Source: CAVURS01 sp963834425 (GTDB taxonomy: Bacteria; Actinomycetota; Actinomycetes; Actinomycetales; CAVURS01). Taken from it: a stretch of 64,000 nt of DNA. This document shows, one piece after another, positions 43,761 to 52,174 of the stretch. A model generated the notes under the pieces. It made no database searches. It was not told the DNA's origin and saw only the letters and a list, made by a program, of their open reading frames with translations. Every line of letters starts with the position of its first letter. The first letter of the stretch is position 1. Made by a program: the position numbers and the translations under genes. Location of the stretch: NCBI GenBank assembly GCA_963834425.1, contig CAWIBR010000016.1:1-64000 (forward strand), in the 5' to 3' direction.

Positions 43761-44255
43761 TCAGGCGGCGACGTCGAGGAAGGCCGACCAGGACGGGTCA
43801 TTGACCTCGCCCCCGCGCAGGGCCCAGGCCGGACCACGCGGAGCGTGCGGGCGCACCCGCAGGGTCCAGCCCATCTCATCGGGGGTGCGGTCGCCCTTCA
43901 CGCCGTTGCAGCGCAGGCAGCACGCGACCAGGTTGGCCCAGGTGTCCGAGCCACCTCGGGACTTCGGGACGATGTGGTCGACGGTGGCGGCGCTGTGGCC
44001 GCAGTAGGCACACCGGCTGCCGTCCCGCCGCAGGACGCCGCGCCGCGTGACCGGCACGGAGCGCTGGTACGGCACCCGGACGTAGCGCGCGAGCAGGATC
44101 ACCGACGGCCGCGGCAGCTCGAGCGAGGCGGAGTGCAGCGGCTCGCCGGTATCGGCCAGCATCGTGGCCTTGCCGGCGAGGACGAGCACGATGGCTCGAC
44201 GAAACGAGACGACGGCCAGCGGTTCGAAGCCGGCGTTGAGCACAAGGGTCCGCAT
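43761..44255 (-). CDS. HNH endonuclease
   Basis: 164 residues from ATG 44255 (MRTLVLNAGFEPLAVVSFRR). Zinc-ribbon HNH core: CAYCGHSAATVDHIVPKSRG followed by NLVACCLRCNGVKGDRTPDE. This small actinobacterial HNH family is widespread and usually stands alone; whether it cuts DNA in vivo is unknown. It is bracketed by paired palindromic repeats, which suggests a unit that spreads or tolerates repeat invasion. Confidence 0.9.
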   Translation of the reverse strand: MRTLVLNAGFEPLAVVSFRRAIVLVLAGKATMLADTGEPLHSASLELPRPSVILLARYVRVPYQRSVPVTRRGVLRRDGSRCAYCGHSAATVDHIVPKSRGGSDTWANLVACCLRCNGVKGDRTPDEMGWTLRVRPHAPRGPAWALRGGEVNDPSWSAFLDVAA

Positions 44256-44403
44256 GGCCGCCCTTCCCACACAGCAGCGCGCCTGGCTGGCGCGCCCAGC
44301 CGCATGCTACGTGCGGGAGGTGCTCGGGGTCACGCAGATTGTCCCTACCGCGCGGCGTACGGCGCTCGCTGGACTGGCCTGAGGACTCTGCTGTGCGGAT
44401 TCA

Positions 44404-44471
44404 TGCCAATCCCGGATTGGCACGGAGACGCACCGTGCCAATAGGTCTGGCACAGAGCCGCACCGTGCCAA
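44404..44471. repeat. Palindromic repeats right of HNH gene
   Basis: Two copies of the TTGGCACGG-N7-CCGTGCCAA hairpin (44417-44441 and 44447-44471, second with changes in the loop and one stem base), 30 bases apart. A further palindrome TGCCAATC-CCG-GATTGGCA (44404-44422) overlaps the first copy. Together with 43695-43749 there are four copies flanking one gene. Confidence 0.7.
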
Positions 44472-44507
44472 CGAAGGTACGGCGAGGGGCGGGCGGGCTG
44501 CCCGGGG

Positions 44508-45266
44508 CTAGAGGTGGACCCGGCCGAAGGAGGCTCCGCCGTAGAGGGCGTGCTTGCCGATGCTGGAGCCGGTGTGCGGGGAGTCCCACATCATCCCGCC
44601 GCCGGCGTAGATGCCGACGTGACCGGGGAAGAAGACCAGGTCGCCGGGGACGGCCTCGCTGGCCGAGATCCGGGTGGTCGCGGCGCGCTGCTCGCTCGAC
44701 GTACGCGGCAGGCTGACCCCGACCTGGGCCATGACGTAGCGCACGTAGCCGGAGCAGTCGAAGCCGGCCGGAGTGGTGCCGCCGTAGACGTAGGCGATGC
44801 CGGCGTAGCGAGCAGCGATCGCCATCACGGCGGCGCCGAACTCGGCCGAGCCCGGGTCGCCGGCCTTGACCGGGGCGATCGGGCCGTAGACGTGGCTGGC
44901 GATCGCGACCCGGGCCGAGGACCGGGAAACGTGGTTGCCGCGGGCAGCAGGAGCCAGCAGGGAGAAGCCGGGGGCCCGGACGGTCCTGGTCTTCACGGCA
45001 GCGGCGGTCGCGCTGAAGCTGCTGTCGCCGAAGGCCGGGGCCGCAGAGGACTTGTAGTCCGCGGCGCTGGACGCCGTGCTCTGGTGGTTGGTGCCCGCGC
45101 TCGCCTGGGTGATGCCGAGCGAGGCCACCAGTCCGCCGGAGACGGCGAGAACTGCGGAGGCCTTGACGGCAGGCGTGGCGTTCGTCGAAACAGCGTGGGT
45201 GATAGCTGTCAGCGGCGTCTTGGCTCGCGCTGGAGCGCGGTGACGTCCGGCCTCGGGGGTCGACAC
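44508..45266 (-). CDS. NlpC/P60 peptidoglycan endopeptidase
   Basis: 252 residues from GTG 45266. N-terminal membrane/signal segment (ASAVLAVSGGLVASLGITQA), then a linker, then the NlpC/P60 domain with catalytic Cys in GFDCSGYVRYVMAQVGVSLP and His in GDLVFFPGHVGIYAGGGMM. It cuts peptide cross-links in the cell wall. The upstream leader is a c-di-AMP riboswitch, whose end carries the GGAGAGG ribosome binding site about ten bases before the start, so expression is likely tied to c-di-AMP and osmotic/wall state. Confidence 0.92.
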   Translation of the reverse strand: MSTPEAGRHRAPARAKTPLTAITHAVSTNATPAVKASAVLAVSGGLVASLGITQASAGTNHQSTASSAADYKSSAAPAFGDSSFSATAAAVKTRTVRAPGFSLLAPAARGNHVSRSSARVAIASHVYGPIAPVKAGDPGSAEFGAAVMAIAARYAGIAYVYGGTTPAGFDCSGYVRYVMAQVGVSLPRTSSEQRAATTRISASEAVPGDLVFFPGHVGIYAGGGMMWDSPHTGSSIGKHALYGGASFGRVHL

Positions 45267-45275
45267 GTAAAGGAG

Positions 45276-45500
45276 CCTCTCCGTCGCCTACGAGGTGAGC
45301 TGTCGGGTTCGGGTGGAGAGCACCCGGCCTCATCAGTGACCGCAGGCCGCCCGCACTGGGCAACTCACGACCGCCGACTCGGCTTCACCCCAAGGGCCGG
45401 AGTTCGTAGCGGGCTGGGGACCCGCCGAGAACCTCGACCCGAAGTGGGTCCCCCGCCTCTGCCATGCGGTTGTACGGACCTCGGTCGCGGTGGCAGAGCT
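45276..45500 (-). promoter_or_regulatory. c-di-AMP riboswitch (ydaO/yuaA)
   Basis: Read on the minus strand the leader has the conserved ydaO core: a GGGGGACCC block, then GGGGTGAAGCCGAG, and the 3' motif AACCCGACAGCTCACCTCG followed by TAGGCG. The outer stem CTCTGCCA/TGGCAGAG closes the 5' part. It ends at the Shine-Dalgarno of the NlpC/P60 gene, the classical target of this riboswitch in actinobacteria. High c-di-AMP is expected to turn the gene off. Confidence 0.88.
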
Positions 45501-45729
45501 CGGCGTCCGCGTGAGGGCTCCCCTGGAGGGGTGGGAAGCGCTAGCCAACGTACACAAGGTTGGCAGGAATGTCACACCTCGGTCACGGAAAGGTTGTGGA
45601 CGACCACATATCCGGTTGACCTGCGGTGAACGGGTGACGGCGAACCTAGGCCCACCTCCGGCCCCGCGGGGGGCGGAGTCCCTGAATCCGTGGTAAAAGC
45701 CACCCGGATGGCCCAACCAACGGGCCACT

Positions 45730-45763
45730 CAGTCGAGGACGCTGATCAGTCGAGGACGCTGAC
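45730..45763. repeat. 17-base tandem duplication at the ideR stop codon
   Basis: CAGTCGAGGACGCTGAT is followed at once by CAGTCGAGGACGCTGAC. It spans the end of ideR (VSVLD-stop), so the last codons are repeated out of frame downstream without altering the protein. Confidence 0.6.
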
Positions 45764-46471
45764 CGGCACCGCGACGAAGACGTGCGCGGCGATCTCCGTG
45801 TCCAGCTCGACGTCGGGCCGCTCGCCCTCGGTGAGCACCAGGACGCCGCCGTCGCGGCCCTGGACCCGGACCGTCGCGCCCGGGTGCAGTCCGGCCACGT
45901 GCAGCAGGCTGAGCACGGTGTGGTCCAGCTGGGCCGGCTCGCCCAGTCGCCGGACGACCACGTCGACCGGAGCCTCGCCCACGACGCCGGCCAGCTCGGT
46001 CAGCGGCCGCAGCGTGCCCAGCGCGTCGAGGAAGTCCTCGGCCGAGGTCGTGGCACCCAGCTCCTCCAGACCCGGGATCGGCGTGCCGTACGGCGACTCG
46101 GTCGGGTTGTCCAGCACCTGCAGCAGCTTGCGCTCGACCCGCTCGCTGATCACGTGCTCCCAGCGGCAGGCCTCGTCGTGGACGTACTCCCACTCCAGGC
46201 CGATCACGTCGACCAGGAGGCGTTCGGCCAGCCGGTGCTTGCGCATGACCCGCATCGCCTTGGCCTTGCCGTCGGCGCTCAGCTCGAGGTGGCGGTCGCC
46301 GGAGACCTGCAGCAGGCCGTCGCGCTCCATCCGGGCCACGGTCTGGGAGACGGTCGGCCCGCTGTGACCCAGCCGCTCAGCGATCCGGGCGCGGAGCGGG
46401 ACGATGCCCTCCTCCTGCAACTCATAGATGGTGCGGAGGTACATCTCCGTGGTGTCGATCAGGTCACTCAC
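45746..46471 (-). CDS. ideR: Iron-dependent repressor, DtxR/IdeR family
   Basis: 241 residues from ATG 46471. The sequence follows IdeR closely: winged helix MSDLIDTTEMYLRTIYELQE, ERLGHSGPTVSQTVARMERD, and metal ligands in MRKHRLAERLLVDVIG and DEACRWEHVISERVER (Cys, Glu, His). A C-terminal SH3-like domain (HTVLSLLHVAGLHPGATVRV) is present. Binds Fe2+ and represses siderophore and iron-uptake genes, and in actinobacteria activates ferritin genes. Confidence 0.95.
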   Translation of the reverse strand: MSDLIDTTEMYLRTIYELQEEGIVPLRARIAERLGHSGPTVSQTVARMERDGLLQVSGDRHLELSADGKAKAMRVMRKHRLAERLLVDVIGLEWEYVHDEACRWEHVISERVERKLLQVLDNPTESPYGTPIPGLEELGATTSAEDFLDALGTLRPLTELAGVVGEAPVDVVVRRLGEPAQLDHTVLSLLHVAGLHPGATVRVQGRDGGVLVLTEGERPDVELDTEIAAHVFVAVPVSVLD

Positions 46472-46598
46472 TGCGTGACTCCCTGCTGGATCTCGGCTGG
46501 CTCTGGCAGTGCTCGTCCGGCTGGCTCTCGGTGACAGCCCCTCATGACGCGAACGCCGTGGAGCGGTCGGCGTGTTCCGGCCCTAGCCTCCCAGACCA

Positions 46599-47988
46599 AT
46601 GGCCGACACCGTGCTCTGGTTTCGCCGCGACCTGCGCCGAGGCGATCATCCGGCGCTGCTGCGGGCGACTCAGGAGGCGGCCGGCGACGGCCGGGTGCTG
46701 GCCCTCTTCGTCGTCGACCCGGCCCTGTGGGAGCCGGCCGGCCCGCCGCGGCAGGCCTGGCTGACCCGCTCGCTCGCCCAGCTGTCCGACACGCTCGAGG
46801 GCGCGCTCGTCGTGCGCTCCGGCGACCCGGTCGACATCGTGCCTGAGCTGGCGCGACGGCTGGGTTCCGACGGCCGTGCGGTCCGGGTGCACGTCAGCGC
46901 CGACGCCGGGCCCTACGGTCGCCGGCGCGATGAGGCAGTGGCCGCTTCCCTGACGGCCGCCGGCGGCGCCCTGGTCCGCACCGGCACGCCGTACGCCGTG
47001 GGGCCGGGCTCGGTCCGCAAGCCGGACGGCTCGGCGTACCAGGTCTTCACACCGTTCGCTCGGGCCTGGGCCGACCACGGCTGGCCGCGGCCGGCGCCTG
47101 ATCCCGGGCCGGTCCGGTGGGTCCGCTCGGTCGAGACCGAGGGGCTGCCGGCCGAGCCCGACCTCGGGTCGCTCGAGCTGCCGCCCGTCGGCGAGGCCGC
47201 GGCGCTGGATCGCTGGCGCGAGTTCTTGGACGCAGGGCTCGAGGGGTACGCCGAGGGGCGCGATCGGCCGGATCTGGCGGCGACGTCCGGGCTCTCGGCG
47301 TACCTGAAGTTCGGGGAGATCCACCCGCGCACCCTGCTGGCCGACCTCGCGACCCGTCGATCAGGCAATCGGGCGGGCGATGGGTCGGATCGGTTCCGGG
47401 CCGAGCTGGCCTGGCGGGAGTTCTACGCCGACGTGCTGTGGCACCGGCCGGAGTCGGCCCGGCAGTCGCTGCGCCCGCAGCTGGACGGGATGCGCTGGGC
47501 GCGGCCGGGCGCACAGGTCGAGGCGTGGGCGGCCGGGCGCACGGGGTATCCGTTCGTGGACGCCGGGATGCGGCAGCTGCTCGCCGAGGGCTGGATGCAC
47601 AACCGGGTGCGCATGGTGGTGGCGTCGTTCCTGGTCAAGGACCTGCACGTCGCGTGGCCGGTCGGGGCGCGGCACTTCATGCGCCGGCTGCGCGACGGCG
47701 ACCTGGCCTCGAACTCCCACGGCTGGCAGTGGGCGGCCGGCACCGGGACCGATGCGGCGCCGTACGTGCGGGTCTTCAACCCGGTCACCCAGGGGCTGCG
47801 GTTCGACCCGGACGGCGACTACGTGCGGCGGTACGTCCCGGAGCTGCGACACCTGGCCGGCCCACTCGCCCATCAGCCGTGGGACGCACCGGACGGTTAC
47901 TGCCCAGGGCTATCCGGAGCGGATCGTCGACCACGCCGTCGAGCGGGCCGAGGCCCTGGCCCGGTTCGCGGCCGTCCGCTCCGGCTAG
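46599..47988 (+). CDS. phrB: Deoxyribodipyrimidine photolyase (3' frameshift)
   Basis: ATG 46599 (MADTVLWFRRDLRRGDHPAL). Antenna-binding N-terminal domain, then the FAD domain: LSAYLKFGEIHPRTLLADLA, FRAELAWREFYADVLWHRPE, GYPFVDAGMRQLLAEGWMHN, RVRMVVASFLVKDLHVAWPV, SNSHGWQWAAGTGTDAAPYV. Near 47905 one base shifts the frame; in the alternative frame the normal end follows (AQGYPERIVDHAVERAEALA) and stops at 47986-47988. Repairs UV-made cyclobutane pyrimidine dimers with blue light. About 462 residues when joined. Confidence 0.92.
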
Positions 47989-48010
47989 ACACCTTGCGAC
48001 GCTGGAGCGG

Positions 48011-49633
48011 CTAGGCGGGGAGGTCGCGGCGGCGGTAGGCGAGGAGGCCGCCCACGACGGCGAGCGCAGCGAGCACCGTCAGCACCAGCAGCCCGACCAG
48101 GTCGGACGCCGGCACCGAGGGCGCCGGCAGATGCGGGAGATGGCTGTACGGCGAGAGGTCCTGCACGCCGGCCGGCAGGTCGAGCGCGGCGCCGAGCGGG
48201 CCGAGGACGACGGCCAGCCCGAAGACCGCCCAGGCCAGCGACGTCCGCCGCGGCACCAGCCCGAGCAGGAGCACGGCGACGCCGGCCAGCAACCAGGCCG
48301 CCGGAGCCAGGGCCAGCCCCGCGACCAGCAGCCGCCCGACCTGGCGCGGCACCTCGCCGGTCGCCACCCCGCGCGCGAGACCGCAGGCCGCGCCGAGGAC
48401 GGCGAGCAGCCCGGCCACACCGCCGAGGGAGAGCACCAGATAGCTCGCCACCAGCCGCTGCCGGCTCACCGCGGCGGCCAGCAGCGGCTCGACCCGGCCC
48501 GCCTCCTCCTCCGCGCGCAGCCGGAGCACCGCGAGGATCGCGTACGCCGAGGCGGCCACGCCCGCGATGCCCAGCGCGGCGGATAGATAGGAGTCAGCCA
48601 AGCCGGCCACGTTCGAGTCGCCGCCGAGCCGGTCCAGCAGGTCTCGGGTCGATGTGCTGTCGCCGACGAACGATCCCACGCTCGAGGCCAGGCCGCCGGC
48701 CAGCAGGCCGAGCACGGCGAAACCGACCGCCCACGCGGCGAGCCCGGCTCGTTGCAGTCGCCAGGCCAGTCCGAACGCCCCGCGCGGGCCGGCCAGGAGT
48801 CCGGGCCCGGCCATCGACGGCCCGGGCCGGCTGCTGAGCAGGGCCGCCCCCAGGTCGCGCCGCGCCCGCAGCGCGAAGGCCGCCCCCACGAGGGCGACCG
48901 TCGCCGCGGCGGGCAGCAGCAGCACCCACCACCGCGGGTTCGCGGCGTACGGGTCGAGTCGTTGCACCCAGCCGATGGGAGAGAACCAGGCCAGCCAGCC
49001 CAGACCCGTGGCGCCGTCGGCCAGGGCTCGCACGAGGTACGCCGCGGCCAGCACCGCGCCCGCGAGCCCGGACGCCGATCGGGCCGAGCCGCAGACCTGG
49101 CTGGTCACGGCGGCCACGGCCGCGAAGACGATCCCGACGGCGGCGAACTCGAGCCCGGCCCCGATCGCGCCGACACCGCCCGCGCCGGTGGCGGCCAGGC
49201 CCAGACCGACCAGGAGCCCGAGGCCCAGTGAGGCAGCGACCGCCAGCCCGATTCCGGCGGCGAGCGGGGCCAGCCGCCCGACCGCACCGGCGCCGGTCAG
49301 CTCGGCCAGCCCGGCCTCCTCCTCGGCCCGGGTGTGCCGCACGACGGTCAGCAGCGCGAGCAGCCCGGCCAGGACCAGCGCGATGCCGCCCGGCTTCCAC
49401 AACACCACGCCACCGACCGTGTCGAGCTGGGCCGCCGGCCCGTAGAACGCGAGCGTCGCCCGGGTGCCCTGGATGGTCCGCGCGAGATGGACCAGGTCGG
49501 CGTGGGTCGGATAGAGCCGCACCGTGCTGGCGGTCGAGCCGGCCATGACGACGGCGATGGCGAGCAGCCAGACCGCGAGCCGCACCCGGTCCCGGCGCCG
49601 GGCCAGCCGGAACAGCTCGTACGCCGCGGTCAT
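48011..49633 (-). CDS. ABC exporter permease (polyketide-antibiotic exporter type)
   Basis: 540 residues from GTG/ATG at 49633, overlapping the ATPase stop by four bases. Twelve hydrophobic segments in two similar halves; first half RVRLAVWLLAIAVVMAGSTA and RHTRAEEEAGLAELTGAGAV, second half LRLRAEEEAGRVEPLLAAAV, a repeated RAEEEAG signature of this large permease family. Probably exports hydrophobic compounds together with the adjacent ATPase. Confidence 0.88.
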   Translation of the reverse strand: MTAAYELFRLARRRDRVRLAVWLLAIAVVMAGSTASTVRLYPTHADLVHLARTIQGTRATLAFYGPAAQLDTVGGVVLWKPGGIALVLAGLLALLTVVRHTRAEEEAGLAELTGAGAVGRLAPLAAGIGLAVAASLGLGLLVGLGLAATGAGGVGAIGAGLEFAAVGIVFAAVAAVTSQVCGSARSASGLAGAVLAAAYLVRALADGATGLGWLAWFSPIGWVQRLDPYAANPRWWVLLLPAAATVALVGAAFALRARRDLGAALLSSRPGPSMAGPGLLAGPRGAFGLAWRLQRAGLAAWAVGFAVLGLLAGGLASSVGSFVGDSTSTRDLLDRLGGDSNVAGLADSYLSAALGIAGVAASAYAILAVLRLRAEEEAGRVEPLLAAAVSRQRLVASYLVLSLGGVAGLLAVLGAACGLARGVATGEVPRQVGRLLVAGLALAPAAWLLAGVAVLLLGLVPRRTSLAWAVFGLAVVLGPLGAALDLPAGVQDLSPYSHLPHLPAPSVPASDLVGLLVLTVLAALAVVGGLLAYRRRDLPA

Positions 49634-50637
49634 GCCGCGCCGCGCCTGCGCCGGCCGTCGCCGTCCGCGCCGTCCGCGCCGTACTGCCGCAGGAAGAGCT
49701 CCTCCAACGTCGGCGGCCGTACCTCGAGTCCGGTCACGCCGGCCCGGGCGAGCTCGCCGAGCAGGCCGTCCAAGCCGGCCGGTTCGACCTGGCAGCGCAG
49801 CCGCGAGCCGTCGACGACGAGATCACGAACCCCGGCCAGCCCGGCCCAGCGCGCGACCTCGGCCGCGGCGATCGGCAGGGCCTCGAGGGCGAGGTCGGCC
49901 TGCACGCTGCTGCTGCTCAGGTGCCGCATCTGGGCCAGCGTGCCGGTCTCGACCGCGCGCCCGGCCCGGATGATGGTGACCCGGTCGGCCAGGGCCTCGA
50001 CCTCGCTGAGGATGTGGCTGCTGAGCAGCACGGTGCGGCCGAGGTCGCGCAACCGCCCGACGTACTCGCGGAAGACCTCTTCCATCAGCGGGTCCAGCCC
50101 GGCGGTGGGCTCGTCGAGCAACACCAGCTCGGCGGCTCCGGTCAGCCCGAGCCAGAGCGCGGCGACCAGGACGACCTTGCGCCGGTTGCCGGTGGAGTAG
50201 GTGTGGATCCGCCGGGTCGGGTCGAGGTCGAACCGGTGCAGCAGCTCGGCCCGGGTCGGGTCGGCGTTCGCCGCGGCCTTCTTGGTGGGTACGCCGGTGT
50301 GCAGCCGGGCGATCAGGTCGAGCGCCTCGCCGCCGGACAGGTTGGGCCAGAGGTCGACGTCGCCGGGCACGTAGGCCAGCCGCCGATGAAGCGCGACCGC
50401 ATCGGTCCACGGGTCACCGCCGAGGAGGCGCACCGTGCCGCCGTCCGAGCGCAGGAGGCCGAGCAGGATCCGGATCGTCGTGGACTTGCCGGCGCCGTTG
50501 GGACCGAGGAAGCCGTGCACCTCGCCCACATCGACCCGCAGGTCCAAGCCGTCCAGCGCAGTGACCGAGCCGAACCGCTTGGTCAGGCCCTGGATCTCGA
50601 TGGCCGGCCCGACGGTGGAGGCTGCGGATCGCTCCAT
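49630..50637 (-). CDS. ABC transporter ATP-binding protein
   Basis: 335 residues from ATG 50637 (a GTG at 50655 is in frame). Walker A GPNGAGKST, Q-loop region RLAYVPGDVDLWPNLSGGEA, signature YSTGNRRKVVLVAAL (a divergent form), Walker B VLLDEPTAGLDPLMEEVFRE, H-loop LSSHILSEVEALAD. The C-terminal extension is typical of drug-resistance ATPases such as DrrA. Operon partner of the permease at 48011. Confidence 0.9.
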   Translation of the reverse strand: MERSAASTVGPAIEIQGLTKRFGSVTALDGLDLRVDVGEVHGFLGPNGAGKSTTIRILLGLLRSDGGTVRLLGGDPWTDAVALHRRLAYVPGDVDLWPNLSGGEALDLIARLHTGVPTKKAAANADPTRAELLHRFDLDPTRRIHTYSTGNRRKVVLVAALWLGLTGAAELVLLDEPTAGLDPLMEEVFREYVGRLRDLGRTVLLSSHILSEVEALADRVTIIRAGRAVETGTLAQMRHLSSSSVQADLALEALPIAAAEVARWAGLAGVRDLVVDGSRLRCQVEPAGLDGLLGELARAGVTGLEVRPPTLEELFLRQYGADGADGDGRRRRGAA

Positions 50638-50700
50638 AGTCGGCAACGTACTCACCCGAAGACGGGGCCTGAACGGGAGCGGGTGGGAATAGAGATGACA

Positions 50701-50714
50701 GTTGAATGTTCAAC
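50701..50714. promoter_or_regulatory. Dyad between ABC ATPase and nitroreductase genes
   Basis: GTTGAA-TG-TTCAAC is a perfect palindrome in the 82-base divergent gap, five bases before the nitroreductase start codon. Probable repressor site; no regulator gene is adjacent. Confidence 0.45.
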
Positions 50715-50719
50715 CAATC

Positions 50720-51319
50720 ATGACCACCATCACGGACCTGCCGATCAGCCAGGACCATCACCACCTCTTCGCCGGGGCCCAGACGGCCAACTCCTTCACC
50801 GACCAACCGGTGACCGAAGCGGACCTGCGCGCCATCTACGACATGGTCAAGTGGGGACCGACGGCGATGAACTCCCAGCCGCTGCGGATCGCCTGGGTCA
50901 CCACGCCCGAGGCGCACGACCGGCTGGTGCCGCTGATGAGCCCGGGGAACCAGGCCAAGACCGCCCAGGCCCCCGTCGTCGCCCTGGTCGCCGTCGACCT
51001 CGACTTCCACGAGCGCTTCCCGCAGACCTTCCCGCACAGCCCGGACGCCAAGGACAAGTTCGCCGACGAGCATGTGCGCTCCTCGATCGCCCAGATGAAC
51101 GGCGCCATCCAGCTCGGCTACCTGATCGTCGCGATCCGCGCCGCCGGTCTGGCCGCGGGTCCGATGACCGGCCTGGACCGGGCGGCCGCCGCGGCGGAGT
51201 TCTTCCCGGGCGGGCGGCACGCCGTGATCGCTGCGGTCAACATCGGCCACGCCGCCGACGACGCTTACCGCCCGCGCAACCCGCGGCTGGCCTTCGAGGA
51301 CGCGACCAGCACGCACTGA
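50720..51319 (+). CDS. Nitroreductase-family protein, malonic semialdehyde reductase (RutE)-like
   Basis: 199 residues from ATG 50720. The RutE/HadB sub-family is indicated by HHHLFAGAQTANSFTDQPVT, LRAIYDMVKWGPTAMNSQPL (FMN loop), SIAQMNGAIQLGYLIVAIRA, GLAAGPMTGLDRAAAAAEFF. RutE reduces malonic semialdehyde, a toxic product of uracil breakdown, to 3-hydroxypropionate; this activity is inferred from family only. It is far from the pyrimidine operon at 18.5-24 kb. Confidence 0.78.
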   Translation: MTTITDLPISQDHHHLFAGAQTANSFTDQPVTEADLRAIYDMVKWGPTAMNSQPLRIAWVTTPEAHDRLVPLMSPGNQAKTAQAPVVALVAVDLDFHERFPQTFPHSPDAKDKFADEHVRSSIAQMNGAIQLGYLIVAIRAAGLAAGPMTGLDRAAAAAEFFPGGRHAVIAAVNIGHAADDAYRPRNPRLAFEDATSTH

Positions 51320-51517
51320 TCAAGCTCGATCAAGCACTGACAACTTCGTGGAGACCGCCACCAATCCGGTCGGCCCGTCGTGCCGAACCAGCCCGGACAG
51401 GGTTGGCTGTGTCCGGCGGAGGGGCCGGCCACATCGAGCCGTGTCGCAGCGAAACCAGCGAAGAATCAGTATCAGTCGGCGATCGACAGCACTCGACAGC
51501 GATCTGGAGGCAGGACC

Positions 51518-52174
51518 GTGACCGGAGGACAGCGCCGGCTCCGGGCAGTGCCGGGGCAGTCCTCCGCTCACGCCTCCCACAGCGCACCGGCGGCTCCCGA
51601 CGCCCCTGACGACGCACCGGACGCCGACCAGAGCGACCTCGACGACGTCCTGGCCCGGGTCGCTCGCGGCGACGAGCGCGCCTTCGAGCGGCTGTACGAC
51701 GCGGTCGCCGGCGCCGTCCACGGCCTGGTCCGCCGCGTCCTGCGCGATCCGGCCCAGTCGGAGGAGGTCACCCAGGAGGTCTTCCTGGAGATCTGGCGCA
51801 CGGCCACCCGTTTCGACCCGGCCCGGGGCAAGGCGATGACCTGGGTGATGACGATGGCGCACGCCCGGGCCGTCGACCGGGTCCGCTCGGCTCAGGCCTC
51901 CAGCGATCGCGACGTCAAGATCGGCACCCGCGACCACACGGTGGACTACGACGAGGTCGCCGAAGCCGTCGAGGCTCGGTTCGAACGGGTCCAGGTCAAG
52001 CGCTGCCTCGGCGGGCTGACCGACCTGCAGCGCGAGTCGGTGACCCTCGCCTACTACGGCGGCTACACCTACAGCGAGGTCGCCGACCTGCTGTCCGTGC
52101 CCCTCGGCACGGTGAAGACCCGACTGAGAGACGGACTGATCCGGATGCGCGACTGCATGGGGGTGGAGGCATGA
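51518..52174 (+). CDS. sigK: ECF sigma factor, SigK-like
   Basis: 218 residues from GTG 51518, with TGGAGG about eight bases upstream. A disordered N-terminus, then region 2 (VARGDERAFERLYDAVAGAV ... RDPAQSEEVTQEVFLEIWRT) and region 4 (LTDLQRESVTLAYYGGYTYS, LLSVPLGTVKTRLRDGLIRM). The stop overlaps the anti-sigma start (ATGA), the SigK/RskA arrangement. It directs RNA polymerase to a small regulon controlled by envelope or redox signals. Confidence 0.88.
   Translation: MTGGQRRLRAVPGQSSAHASHSAPAAPDAPDDAPDADQSDLDDVLARVARGDERAFERLYDAVAGAVHGLVRRVLRDPAQSEEVTQEVFLEIWRTATRFDPARGKAMTWVMTMAHARAVDRVRSAQASSDRDVKIGTRDHTVDYDEVAEAVEARFERVQVKRCLGGLTDLQRESVTLAYYGGYTYSEVADLLSVPLGTVKTRLRDGLIRMRDCMGVEA

Noticed and set aside
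43695..44471. CRISPR-like array (25-base repeats with 30-base period)
   Set aside because: Only two copies on each side, 5-base gaps instead of spacers, and no cas genes; palindromic interspersed repeats explain it better.
51320..51517. SigK autoregulatory promoter
   Set aside because: I could not find a convincing pair of ECF -35/-10 boxes; only a short duplicated GATCAAGC motif was seen.
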